NCBI RefSeq assembly: GCF_963966145.1
Contig: NC_091056.1
Coordinates: 1,240,001 to 1,304,000, forward strand
Direction of reading: 5' to 3'
DNA: 64,000 nucleotides
Origin: Tenebrio molitor
Lineage: Eukaryota > Arthropoda > Insecta > Coleoptera > Tenebrionidae
Shown here piece after piece: positions 11,650-21,779 of this stretch. Positions within the stretch are counted from its first letter, which is position 1, and each line of letters opens with the position of its first letter. The position numbers and the translations under genes were made by a program. Below the pieces are notes generated by a model, which was not told the origin of the DNA, did not search any database, and saw only the letters and a program-made list of their open reading frames with translations.

Positions 11650-12100
11650 GTCGTAAAGACGCACAATAGAAGTGAAACTTTTGTATTACAGGGAAACATT
11701 GTAATTATTCATCAATCATTTTTAAATAGCATATTCACAACAAAATTGTATATTTTAATGAAGAAAATAAATTATAAACAACGATAACACTAAACAATAT
11801 CGAAATGCGTAACTCATTGTTCATTTTTAAGCCACCAAATTAAAACAGGACATTATCGATAAATGCCGTGAGTGTGACAAAGACAGAAGTATACACAATT
11901 TTAAGGGATGTTTGTGTCGTGTCAAACAGATTAACTTACATCCAAATTAAGTGAGATGGAAATATTGGCGCAAATGTTGTGCGAGACACTGCTCCCACTC
12001 GACCCGACAGTGTTTACCCCCACCACTTTTCGTCACACAAAAAGGTTGCCGATCAGAATGTCAAAACCCTCCCATAAAAAGTTTCACTTCAAAAATAAGC
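11650..12100. mobile_element. Small inverted-repeat element inside the P-like gene, copy 2
   Basis: Bounded by AGAAGTGAAACTTTTGTATT (about 11667) and the inverted AAAAGTTTCACTTCAAAAAT (about 12078). It sits exactly where the P-like protein is broken, between the blocks at 12100 and 11600. The first 50 bp match 8640-8690. The interior open frame (11956-12255) shows no homology. The exact ends and any target duplication are unclear. Confidence 0.6.
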
Positions 12101-12502
12101 AGCAGTCTTTTAAAGAATCTACTTGGTATTATTCGGCTTTAAATGCCACATTATATTTTTTCGGGTGGTTTGTGTTTGCTGAATTTAAAACGTCGAATAA
12201 ATTATCCATTCGTTCCACAAAACTAGCAGTCCAAACTGCTGCTGCATCTAAATAGCCAAATCTGACGTACATATTTAAATTATGTGCTACTGTTGATTGA
12301 AAAGTTGTAAGGCTAATTTCACCTTCATTTTATCAAAATTGGTGGGAAATAGCATTATGCGCATCTGTGAGTTTCGGTGCACCTCGCAACAGATAGTTTT
12401 TGTCATACATATTTATAAAAATCAACAATATGTTGCCATGAAATCACCTTCTCATACATAAAATTATATTTAAGAAGATTATTTCTTACATTAATATCGG
12501 GC

Positions 12503-12858
12503 GTTCAAATAAAATCCTGGGCTGAGTAGGCGTTGGAAAAATTAAACCGTTTAGAACAGTGTAAAGTTTGAATTTCCCGCCGTTTGACACGAATGAGATT
12601 TGTTTATGTTTAATCGGGACATAATTGAACATGTTTGTTTTCAGCATAGGGTGCCCTTAGATATTTGCTTCGAGAATAGGAATCGTTACGTTATTCTATT
12701 TTTGATGTAAAACATTGCAAAGAAAGAAAAAAAAGAAAAAAATTTTGGCTCTAAATTTGAGGTTAGCTGTCAATATGCTCCAATTAATCTACGCTTTAAA
12801 AAAGCACAACAATTGACGGTTTCCAACGCCTTCCCAGCCTAGGATTTCATTTGAACGC
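12503..12858. mobile_element. MITE with ~40-bp inverted repeats nested in the P-like gene
   Basis: Left TTCAAATAAAATCCTGGGCT (12507 on) and the complement of the right end TTCAAATGAAATCCTAGGCT continue into matching GGCGTTGGAAA blocks. Both repeats face inward and end next to GCG. The element splits the P-like transposase between ENMKVMS and RNNLLKYNF. No certain target duplication is visible by eye. Confidence 0.75.
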
Positions 12859-13479
12859 GCGACATAACTTTCATATTTTCAATAACAAAATAAGGTGTAG
12901 TCGGAGTGATTCCCAAATGTCGTACTACTTCCATATTGTTGGAACCCATGGCACAAATTAAGACACATACAGTAATACCAATCCTTTTCAACTTTAGGAC
13001 AGTTCCCTTGAGAAGCATTTCCAGTATTTCACTAGCACAAGAAGAATGTGAAAATTGATATAGTGGTGGCTGGCTCCATTTTGAAAAAATTCCTTTAATT
13101 AATAGAACAGAACTACTCTGTACTTCTTGTACACATCCTCCACTAGATGTAGCACTCACAATTCCAACAATTTTATCTTGTCCCACTTTATAAAATAAAT
13201 TTGCGTCCATACATAAAACACACAATCAATTTCTTTCAGGAAAATTTTGAATCTTCATTGGGAGTCGTACCCAGAGTTGGTTATTTTCAAGTCCAGGGGC
13301 CTGTTGCACAAAATTTAAGAATTTACAAGTTACAAAATACAAGTTATTACTTATTAGTACCAATAGATTGTGTTACACAATTATTTTAGTTACAGTTGTA
13401 AATTCTGCTAAATTTAATTAGAAAAAAAAATGAAATTACTAGTATAGTCGGCTTTGATTTATTTTTAGGTACTTGTCAC

Positions 13480-13780
13480 TATCTAAATTAAATTTTTAAA
13501 GTAAAATTTGTCATTTTCTCAAAAAAATTGTTATGTAAGGTATCAATTTTTTTCATTCATCGTTTAGCTAGTTTTAAGAAGAAAAAAGTGGATGTTGTCA
13601 TTTAAAAAAATTCTTAATGACGTCATAATTAGGAGATGACAAGCTGTCAACATAAGTAAAGTACTGAGGAATACGCACTTTTTAAAAACAAAGTTGCCCT
13701 CTTCGAGGATTTTTCTCAGAAATTAATACTTACAGTTTTATCGAATTTATTCCGAACTTTACGAGCGCACTGTATGTAGG
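13480..13780 (+). repeat. Diverged half-copy of the palindromic TA element at 27795-28659
   Basis: AAAATTTGTCATTTTCTCAA, then TTTTTTTCATTCATCGTTTA, GTTGTCATTTAAAAAAATTC and TGACGTCATAA, follow the same order as one arm of the element at 27795-28659. It ends near a GCACTGTA at about 13772. Only one arm is present. The flank at 13226-13480 holds no gene; it contains a GGCCTGTTGCACAAAA motif at about 13296. Confidence 0.6.
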
Positions 13781-13880
13781 TACATAACAATTATTGTTTA
13801 GCAGTAATAGCTAATAGCCCCACTTCTTCAACTATTATGTTGAATCCTGTAACCTATTTGTTCTAACAATTTCATTTTTT

Positions 13881-14392
13881 CTACGGGCATTGTTTTTGAA
13901 TTTGTTGTGTTTTATTATGTTCTGTGTCAATGTTAACGAACTTCCTTACGATGTGACATGAGTATAATAATATATCTTTTTGAATTTCAACTGCCAATGT
14001 GTTACCTAAATCCAGATTTTTTAAATTTTTAAAAAGAGATTGTGGTACTATTCCCGTTGCTGAAATTATAAGTGGTAAAATCGAAATTTTTTCTAAACAC
14101 CAAAGATTTCTCATTGATAGCTCTAAATATTTATTAATTTTTGTGTTATATTATGTGAATTTGGAACAGCTATATCTAAAAGATATGCTTTCTTTTGTTG
14201 TTTATTTAAAATAATAATGTCGGGTCTGTTATGTTTAATATGATTGTCAGTTAAAACTGTTCGATCAAAATATAATTTGTAATTATCATTTTCCAAACAA
14301 CTTTCTGGTGTATAACTATAATGTGGTTGTATATTCTTTAATAAATTGAATTTAACAGCTAAATTCATGTGTATAATCGAGGGGTAGATCAC
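13881..14392 (-). pseudogene. R2/R4-type restriction-like endonuclease domain fragment
   Basis: Two minus-strand frames, 14392-14123 and 14114-13881, give the C-terminal nuclease of a restriction-like-endonuclease class non-LTR retrotransposon. HNRPDIIILNKQQKKAYLLD carries the PD and following Asp of the PD-(D/E)xK fold. It is followed by LLDIAVPNSHN, NLWCLEKISILPLIISATG and ILLYSCHIVRKFV, the usual tail. One frame change separates the parts. No matching reverse transcriptase is adjacent. Confidence 0.75.
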
Positions 14393-14440
14393 TTGGTAAA
14401 TGTGGTGTACATCAGGTTGAAATGTCTGGTAAATGTAAAT
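14390..14440. repeat. Left remnant of the (GTGGTAAATGTCTG) minisatellite
   Basis: TGGTAAATGTGGTGTAC and TGTCTGGTAAATGTAAATG repeat the unit seen at 15487-15600. The non-LTR element at 14437-15486 separates the two parts, so it probably inserted into the array. Confidence 0.6.
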
Positions 14441-15486
14441 GACATTAATGAGTTGTTTACCGTTGATTCCCTTTTATATGCTGATGACTTAAAGTTATAT
14501 TCGAGAATACATAACATGCATGACTGTATAGAACTACAATCGAATGTTGACTTGCTGTCCGATTGGTGATCCAGAAACAAATTACTTCTGAATAAGGACA
14601 AGTGCATTTCTGTTTCGTATTCGCGTAAGCATGACATTTGTCGATTTGATTACAAGGATTACAAGATAGACAACCATACTTTGTCTAGTCGTTCTTCCAC
14701 CAAGGACCTCGGTATTTGGTTTGATTCCAGGCTGGTTTTTGATGTGCATATTAGCTCTGTTGTTGCTGCATCGTTGAAACTTCTCGGATTTTTATTTAGA
14801 TCTTGCAATGAGTTTCGTTCCGAGAAATGCTTAACTACGTTGTATTTCTCGCATGTAAGATCTCGTTTGGAATATGGTTCTATAATATGGTCTCCGTATT
14901 CTGTGACATATACTAACTCTATCGAATTTGTACAACGTAAATTTCTAAAGTATCTCTCCTTTAAGGAAGACGGAACTTATCCGCCCGTTGGTGTTGATTA
15001 TGATTTCTTGTGTTCCAGGTTTAATTTTACTCCCCTCAAAATTAGACGGGTACTTGATACGGTGACCTTTCTCTTTAAATTATTCCATAATAAAGTAGAC
15101 TGCTCCACTCTTTTGAATGGTCTGTTCATCAGTGTCCCTCAGATTTCATCAAGATCACATAGATATTTCTATGTTCCTAGAGCTAATACAAATATTCTTA
15201 ATAATTCTCCTTCGTTCAGGATGTGTTCCATCTTTAACTGTTTTAACGATATTTGTGATCTTCATACTATGCCACTTCCGAGTATATTGGTTGTTATAAT
15301 GTGTAATTTAGATCGATTGCATCGGCTTGCTTGATGAACACTTCATTCAGTATTATCTCCCGACATGGGACAGTAGTAATAATTGTAGCTGACTGTTACT
15401 GAATTCTGTTCATGTTTTTCTTGTTTTAGTCAACTTTTATTTGGACAGTAGTCTGTTAGTTGACTTATTCAATAATAATAATAAAA
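14437..15486 (+). pseudogene. 5'-truncated Jockey/CR1-like non-LTR retrotransposon
   Basis: The open frame starts inside the reverse transcriptase fingers (NVNDINELF) and includes the catalytic motif LLYADDLKLYSRI (about 14478-14516). It runs through a premature TGA at about 14567-14569 (Asp-Trp-stop), then DLGIWFDSRLVFDVHISSVV and YFSHVRSRLEYGSIIWSPY (14710-14900), and stops at 15334. The 3' UTR ends in AATAATAATAATAAAA at about 15470-15486. With only one internal stop it is fairly young but 5'-truncated and inactive. Confidence 0.85.
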
Positions 15487-15605
15487 TGTGGCAAATGTCT
15501 GGTAAATGTGGTAAATGTCTGGTAAGTGTTGTAAATGTCTGGTAAATGTGGTAAGTATTTGGTGAGTGTGGTAAATGACTGCAAATAGTTGAAATGTGAT
15601 AAATG
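15487..15605. repeat. Minisatellite, ~14-bp units GTGGTAAATGTCTG
   Basis: Tandem variants of GTGGTAAATGTCTG run from 15487 to about 15600 and decay into GTGAAATTTG-type sequence. They continue the array at 14390-14440. 15606-15950 holds nothing else recognisable. Confidence 0.75.
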
Positions 15606-15949
15606 TGGTAATTCTAGTGAAATTTGTAACAATGTACTATACGCATTTAAAGTCTATAAAAAATGTCTTAATTGGATTTGAATAACGACAAATAGACTAT
15701 CCTGTATTGTCTCATAACTACCTGTTAAATCTGTAAGCGACACCGCAAAAAAAACAACTCGAAAATGGTCGTGAATCACTTCAATCTCGATTTTTTTTCA
15801 TTCATGTGTACAACTGAGAATATTAGAAGGGTTTTTTTTTTTAGTTTCAAACTGGAATATTTGCAAGTGTAATTGGACATTAGCCCTTATTTTTTGAAGG
15901 AGCAGGTACATCAATAAGAACTAAGTTTATAACAAGCTCGAGAACAAAC

Positions 15950-17035
15950 TGAACACTTTATTTAAAAAAAAATAAACTTCGAAATAAACATGAAAGAAAA
16001 AAAAACATTCAAAACATTAAATTAGATAAACTAAAAGGTAAACAACTTAATTTGAAAATTACTGAAATAATCTTTTAAGTTCTTTACATTTGGTTATTAT
16101 TTTTTGTCGATCATTTTCACTAATTGTCATCGTACCTAAACCAATCATCGTTATTGGATCATAAAAAATATAATCTTTTTCGACAACTTGAATATCATCG
16201 ACCCTCGGCCATATGAAATTGTGAAGAGAAAATTTTAAAAATTTAAATTTATACTGATTGTCCTCGGGATTGTCTGACACTATTTGTATTATTCGTCCAA
16301 TGTACCAGTTTTCTGAATAGTAAACGGCATAATAAAGTTCTAAGCAAGGGATGACATTAAAACTACAGTGTGATTTTTGCTGCTTGCTGCTTGAAGGTCC
16401 CGCAGTAGCTCTGACTCGTAAAAGTCTATATGCACTTAACCTAAAATAATAATTTGTTCATATAAAAAGAGAAATTGTTATGAATTCGTTAACAACTCAC
16501 CTTCCAATCTTTTCATTGATCAACCAACAAGGTGCCGATTTTTTGACTATTTTGATGTTGTCCTCGATTTGTATTTTTACGTAAGGGCTTTTAGAATCTA
16601 TTTCACCGTCTATTTTATACTCATGTAGATTTAACTCTGTGAAATTTTCTAATGTTATATTTTGTACTGAACTTTGATCAACGTCACTTTCGTCGTCAGT
16701 TATTCCATCAAGTTCTAGGAGTACATCATTTTCTAAGGTGTTATCTGATTCAATTGTTTGACATACATGAGTATCAATTTGATTCATAAGATCTACGTCA
16801 CCCGAAGTGTCACCATATTTTTCTGTATTAGTATGGCCATTGGAAAATCATTACTTTTTTCCAAAAATCATCTCCGTCCGTTATGTCCATTCCAAGAATC
16901 TTGCAATCGTCTTTGGCTTCTTGCATTGCAGTCATACAAATTTCTTCAATTTCTGTATCACAGAGTAAGTCATTGTCGAGAACAGCAAAATTTTCGTCAA
17001 AACTTCAAGATTTAGATGTTTTTTCTCTCGGAAAA
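15950..17035 (-). CDS. Uncharacterised spliced gene with a Tudor-like WYIGRI segment
   Basis: Minus strand. Exon 16787-16497 (acidic, LENDVLLELDGITDDESDVD) ends at IGR followed by GTGAGT, a good donor. After an intron ending TTATTTTAG at about 16442, the frame continues without a break (LSAYRLLRVRATAGP...ELYYAVYYSENWYIGRI...) to the stop at 16059. An upstream exon is likely at about 17000-16855 (LCDTEIEEICMTAMQEAKDD, GMDITDGDDF), with GTAATG as possible donor and CTAATACAG before the next exon. A poly(A) signal AATAAA lies at 15962-15957. AVYYSENWYIGRI recalls Tudor-like folds, and IWPRVDDIQVV with IFYDP follows. I do not recognise the family; it may be a host gene or part of an unknown element. 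Confidence 0.5.
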
Positions 17036-17084
17036 ACGAATGTTTTTTTAGATCATTTGTTATATTTACAATGATTTTTATTTT

Positions 17085-17485
17085 ATTTTATCGGTTTAAT
17101 ATATCTTTAAGACTAAAATTTACTATAGTGTAAAAAGTTGATGTTAAGGAACGCGTGGCTCTGAATATTTGTTCACAAGGTTGTGAACTAAACAACCAGG
17201 TTGTAAATTGTGTATCTGAGCTTACATCACCATTTCGATATTTCCGTAACATTTTGATTAAAGCATGGGTGTTGCGCGTGAATCAAAGGCGAATAATTAT
17301 TCTATGATTTATTGAGACACACACTAGATGTTTGCCGATCTCTCGCATACATGAATGACTTACACTTTACACTTGATCTACTGTCAAGCTTTGAATTGTA
17401 AGTGTACAAAAATGACTTACGCTTGCTCTGATGTCAAGCTCTGAATTGCAAGTGAAACTTATTCTAAAACTACCACTATTATATA
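17085..17485. repeat. Flank of the copia element with a two-unit direct repeat
   Basis: GACTTAC...TGTCAAGCTTTGAATTG (17357-17404) is repeated at 17414-17454 with an 8-base deletion. Otherwise no feature is seen. The last five bases, ATATA, are the target duplication of the copia element. Confidence 0.55.
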
Positions 17486-17720
17486 TGTTGAGATCGGGGT
17501 CCGGGATCGATAAATATTTGTGGATTACCGATAATAATGGGAGATTTTTATTGTTGTTGGTTGTACAGATTGGACGATAACAAAACGACGAGACAACACG
17601 TGTACACACACACTAACATGATACGAATGCCGCAGAGTGACTTTTCTAGGTTAACAATTGACACAGTTTACGCGGCAAATTTAAAATTTACAAATTACAT
17701 TCATTCTAATAATGTTAACA
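17486..17720 (-). repeat. Copia 3' LTR
   Basis: 235 bp, begins TGTTGAGATC and ends AATGTTAACA on the plus strand. It matches the other LTR at every position I compared. It carries the terminal TGTT/AACA inverted repeats. Confidence 0.95.
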
Positions 17721-17732
17721 CTCCCACTAAAT
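17721..17732 (-). other. Copia polypurine tract
   Basis: Reads TTTAGTGGGAG on the minus strand directly before the 3' LTR. This is the expected place and composition for the plus-strand primer. Confidence 0.8.
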
Positions 17733-17774
17733 GAAAAAATTTGTACATGTCTTTACATAGCAAACAACAATAAA

Positions 17775-18414
17775 TTAGGATGATCCGGCGGTCTGGAGGT
17801 GATGTTCGTCGATGTCCTTTATGTCCCGAACGTTCAACATCCTCCTTTGCTCTTCGAATCCAACTCTGGGCAACGGCTTCGTGAGGATATCAGCCTACTG
17901 CTGCTTTGACGATACGTGAACCAGGTTGAATTCGCCCATGGTGTACTTGTCTCTTATAAAATGGTAACGCACGTCGATGTGTTTACTTCGTTGATGAAAC
18001 TCGGGATTTTTGATGAGCTTGATCGCACTCTCGTTATCTACGTGCAACGTGGCCTTGAAGTTCTCAAAAATAGCGAGCTCTGAAAGTAAAAGCTTTAGCC
18101 AGATTAGCTCTTTGACAGTTTGACAGGCTGCGACGTATTCTGCTTCAGTTGTTGACAACGCAACGATTTTCTGTCTCGTAGATTTCCACGCGATGATTGC
18201 TGTGCCCAGTTTTACAACAATTCCAGTTGTGGATTTTCGTGATGTTACGTCTCCAGCGTAGTCGGCGTCACTGAACGCATAGACATGCCCCTCTTGCTTC
18301 ACTGGAAAATAAAGTCCATGATTAATCGTGCCTTTTAAGTATTTGACAATTCTCTTCGCTGCCTTCCAGTGGATTTTTCGTGGATTTTCTAAAAATTGAC
18401 TAGCTATACACATC
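17775..18414 (-). pseudogene. Copia pol, C-terminal part (RNase H)
   Basis: Continues pol in another frame after an internal deletion: ASQFLENPRKIHWKAAKRIV, then RNase H with FSDADYAGDVTSRKSTTG (first Asp), STTEAEYVAACQTVKELIWL (Glu), LHVDNESAIKLIKN (Asp) and HVSSKQQ. A premature TAG at about 17892-17894 falls before the usual tail ADILTKPLP, which remains readable to the TAA at 17775. Roughly 150 residues of RT between the catalytic IDD and this part are absent. Confidence 0.9.
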
Positions 18415-21390
18415 ATCGATGTGTATAGCAAGGATCAGCTGATTTTTCGGATCCCCGTTGGTAAAAACGCAAGCGTCTGCATTTGTGGGATGTAATCCGA
18501 GTCTGCTGAGTACTGATGTGAAACGTTGGTTCCAACACCTGGAGGCTTGCTTCAAACCATACAGACTCCTGTTCAGCTTGCATACTCTCTTGGTTCCATC
18601 CTGGTACCCATCTGGTTGCTGCATATATAGAATTTCATCTATATTTCCGTACAAGAATGCAGTTTTTACGTCAAACTGCCTAAGAATCAATTTCTCTGAT
18701 GCTGCAACACATAAAATCATTCGAATTGAATCAAATTTGGTTACAGGACTAAATGTTTCATTGTAATCAACTCCTGCAACTTGTCTGAAGCCTCGAGCAA
18801 CTAATCTTGCCTTGTACTTCTGCACGCTGCCGTCCTCATTTCTTTTAATTTTGTAGACCCATCTGTTATCGATGACTTGCTGATTTTTCGGAGGTTCGAC
18901 TAACGTCCATGTTTGATTTTGCTTGAGCGACTGTATTTCTTCGTCCATGGCTTGCTTCCACTGTTCGGCATTTCCGCTGGATGTCGCTTCCTCAAATGAA
19001 TCAGGTTCAGCATTTAAAATCGAAATATTTGCAAATCTTTCCGGATTACGGATTTTTGAACGATCTCGTAGACTGTATGTGTCTTGCTGCACGGGATCTT
19101 GCTCCTGTTCTGACTCTTCTCGAGTTTTTGGCAGTGAATCGTGAATTGATTCATCCTCTTCTTCATCGGACATCTCTGATTCGCTTTCTGCTAATTTCTG
19201 ATTTTCTGGCGCTTCCTGCTCTTCGTGTTCCGGCTCCTGATGTGGATGATTTACGATCACTTCAACTACGTCTTTGTCGTTGTCCCTCTGGTGATCTTGA
19301 TATTTCTGATTCACGAAGACTATATCGCGATGAGTTTTGACTTGATTCTTGCATGGAAACCAAACTCTGTATCCTTTCGTGTCCAAGTCGTAGCCCACAA
19401 AATAACCTTCTTCGGCTTTTGGATCCCACTTTCTTCTCTTTTCTTTCGGAATGTGTGTGTAACATTTTTCACCAAAGAAATGGAAGGTTTTCACGTCGGG
19501 TTTTTTATTCAGCCAGAGCTCACTCGGAAAAACGTTGGACTGACTGCTCGTTCCTGTCCAGTTCAAATTGTAAGTCGCAAAGTTGACTGCTTCTGCCCAC
19601 AGATTCATCGGAAGTCCACTGTCCTGAAGAAGCGTCCTGGCGAGCTCCACAATTGTACGATTTTCCCGTTCGGCTGCTCCATTTTGCTCTGGAGTATAGG
19701 ACACAGTTTTCTGGTGAATTATGCCGTAACGTTGAGTGATGTTCCTGATTTCTGCGTTTATAAATTCTAAACCATTGTCGGATCTTAGAATTTTTAAACC
19801 CTTTGGCAAATGTTTTTCAGTCTTCTTTATAAAATCTTCAAGATTTTTACACGTATCGGATTTTTGCTTGATGAAATATAAGGTTCTCCAATGTGAAAAA
19901 TCATCCTTCAACAGCAAAAAGTAGCGAGCTCCTCCTAAAGATTTTTCCTGCAAGGGTCCACATAAATCCATGTGTATTAATTCTCCCACTCTTGAAGACT
20001 TTGAAATGCTTTTTGGAAAAGGAAGTCTGTGCATTTTCCCAAAAATACAACTTTTGCAAAGAAAATCTTGATCATCAAAAGGTGTTTGCGACTTTCTGAG
20101 TATTTTCTTTACTTGCCCTGCATGTTGATGTGCCAGTCTGTTGTGCCAGGTCTGAAGAGAGTCCACTGATGCTGCTGCATTTGTTTGAGATTCCGGATTG
20201 CTGATTCTGCTGCGAAATTTCATCTCAAACAATTTATTTCTTCTCTCTCCCACTGCAACGACATTTCCTCCTTTAAATAACCTGCATGTGCGATCATCTG
20301 ATTGGTACTGTATGCCTTTATCAAGTGTGGCACCTAAGGAAAAGAGGTTATAAGTCAGATCGGGCACATACAAAACATCTGAGAGAAATTTGGGAATCCA
20401 ACTTTCTCCATTATAAGCAAGTATATCAATATTTCCAGATCCGATTGCAGGAATCAATTTTCCATTGCCAATTCGGACAAATTTTGGTTCTTGGTAATGC
20501 TTGAAATTCTGGAACCATCTGCGTTGATTTGACATATGATCTGTCGCTCCGGAGTCCAAATACCAAATTTCTGATGATTTCTCACTGTCCTGCACGGTTG
20601 AGAGGGCTTCCCCGATGAGTGCTTCATTCCGACCGTCATGATGTGCTGCTGCTTTCCTCTCGTTGGCTGCTTTCCTTTTCTTGCAATCTCGAATCCAATG
20701 CCCGGGTTTTTTACAGTAGTTGCAGGTACCCTTGAGTACCGGTTTGTTCCAGTTGACCTTGGTGGATGCGAAAGCTACATTCTCTGGATTTTCTGTACTC
20801 ATTCTAGATTCTTCAGCAGTAAGGCGAGATATCAGATTGGCAAGAGTTCTCTGATCACTGGACGTTGACTCCCACGCACTGATAAAGTACTTGTATGTCG
20901 GTGGTAAGGTCATTAATAATTTGGTGATAAGCATCTGATCAGGAATTTTCTCACCCATAATTTCCAGCCGATGAGCCAAATCCTCGAGTCGGGCAACATA
21001 GATGGCGATATCGTCGTCAGATTTCATCTGAAGGTTATACCACTGTTGCATCAGCATGTGAATGCTCGTTTCAGATTTTTGCTCATATACTTGAATGAGT
21101 TTGTCCCACATGTCTTTCGCAGCTTTGCAGTTGAGAATGTGCAGGAGAGGTTTCTCTTCGACGGTGGTGGCGATGATTCTTTGGGCGATGCTGTCATTTT
21201 TCTTCCAGGCTGCCAGAGTGCGGTTGAAGGTCGTCTCGTCGATGGTCTGACCCTGAACAGGGATTGCTGAACTGCCATCGACAATACTCCAAGCATCACT
21301 TGATTGCAGTATTACTCGAGTTTGAAACTTCCAGACGGCCCAATTCTCGATCCCCTTCAGCTTCGGTATACGGATTAACTCGTTCTCCAT
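18400..21390 (-). pseudogene. Copia gag-pol, N-terminal part
   Basis: The start is taken at the ATG at 21390 (MENELIRIPKLKGIENW), the usual copia gag start; the frame is open upstream but overlaps the leader. Residues counted from there: gag 1-200, zinc knuckle CNYCKKPGHWIRDC 223-236, protease DSGA 279-282, pre-integrase WHNRLAHQHAG about 415, and integrase Asp475, Asp538, Glu574 (spacing 35). RT starts near 820 with WVYKIKRNEDGS, KARLVARGFRQ, QFDVKTAFLYG and SLYGLKQASRCW. It runs open to LAIHIDD and is then destroyed by a deletion. All enzymatic motifs up to the RT active site are intact. Confidence 0.95.
18403..18429. repeat. 12-bp perfect hairpin at the pol deletion junction
   Basis: GCTATACACATC, loop ATC, GATGTGTATAGC. 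It lies exactly where RT stops after its IDD motif and the frame changes. Confidence 0.85.
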
Positions 21391-21485
21391 GATGCGATGC
21401 ACAGATTTTTTTCCCTTTTGCACGAGGCGGAAAATTTTTCGCAATGCGGCAAGAACGGATCAAAAATATTTATCGCTGGACGTTT

Positions 21486-21499
21486 CTGGGCCCGTAACC
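21486..21499 (-). other. Copia primer binding site, half-tRNA type
   Basis: GGTTACGGGCCCAG on the minus strand, immediately after the 5' LTR. It is complementary, with one mismatch, to the anticodon arm of initiator tRNA-Met (CTGGGCCCATAACC), the internal-fragment primer known for Drosophila copia. Confidence 0.8.
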
Positions 21500-21734
21500 T
21501 GTTGAGATCGGGGTCCGGGATCGATAAATATTTGTGGATTACCGATAATAATGGGAGATTTTTATTGTTGTTGGTTGTACAGATTGGACGATAACAAAAC
21601 GACGAGACAACACGTGTACACACACACTAACATGATACGAATGCCGCAGAGTGACTTTTCTAGGTTAACAATTGACACAGTTTACGCGGCAAATTTAAAA
21701 TTTACAAATTACATTCATTCTAATAATGTTAACA
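21500..21734 (-). repeat. Copia 5' LTR
   Basis: 235 bp, identical by eye to the LTR at 17486-17720. It is followed by the ATATA duplication. Confidence 0.95.
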
Positions 21735-21779
21735 ATATAACTGCGAACGCGGGGGGTAGGGTGGCAGATGGCCGACGCC

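Larger units (their letters stand above)
11185..13225 (-). pseudogene. P-element-like (THAP group) transposase, interrupted twice
   Basis: Minus strand, in order. 13225-12839 holds the RNase H-like part (LLIKGIFSKWSQPPLYQF, ICAMGSNNMEVVRHLGI). After an inserted element it resumes at about 12500-12100 (RNNLLKYNFMYEKVISWQHI, then in changing frames MKVKLALQ, NMYVRFGYLDAAAVWTASFV and ERMDNLFDVLNS). After a second inserted element, 11600-11185 holds FTRRLNQDTLENLFGSIRQQ, the GSIRQQ signature of P-like proteins, and a tail ICLFIRLRVFYTLKF. Several frame changes and stops exist. The THAP DNA-binding domain is not seen. Confidence 0.8.
17486..21734 (-). mobile_element. Copia-type LTR retrotransposon, recent but defective
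   Basis: A 4249-bp insertion with 235-bp LTRs (17486-17720 and 21500-21734) that I read as identical, TG...CA ends, and a perfect 5-bp duplication ATATA (17481-17485, 21735-21739). The primer binding site, polypurine tract and gag-pol order (gag, protease, integrase, RT, RNase H) all fit Ty1/copia on the minus strand. Identical LTRs point to a very recent insertion, yet pol is broken, so the copy was probably made with proteins supplied in trans. Confidence 0.96.

Noticed and set aside
18458..21300. Many plus-strand open frames of 60-180 codons
   Set aside because: They are antisense shadows of the copia gag-pol frame and show no domains.
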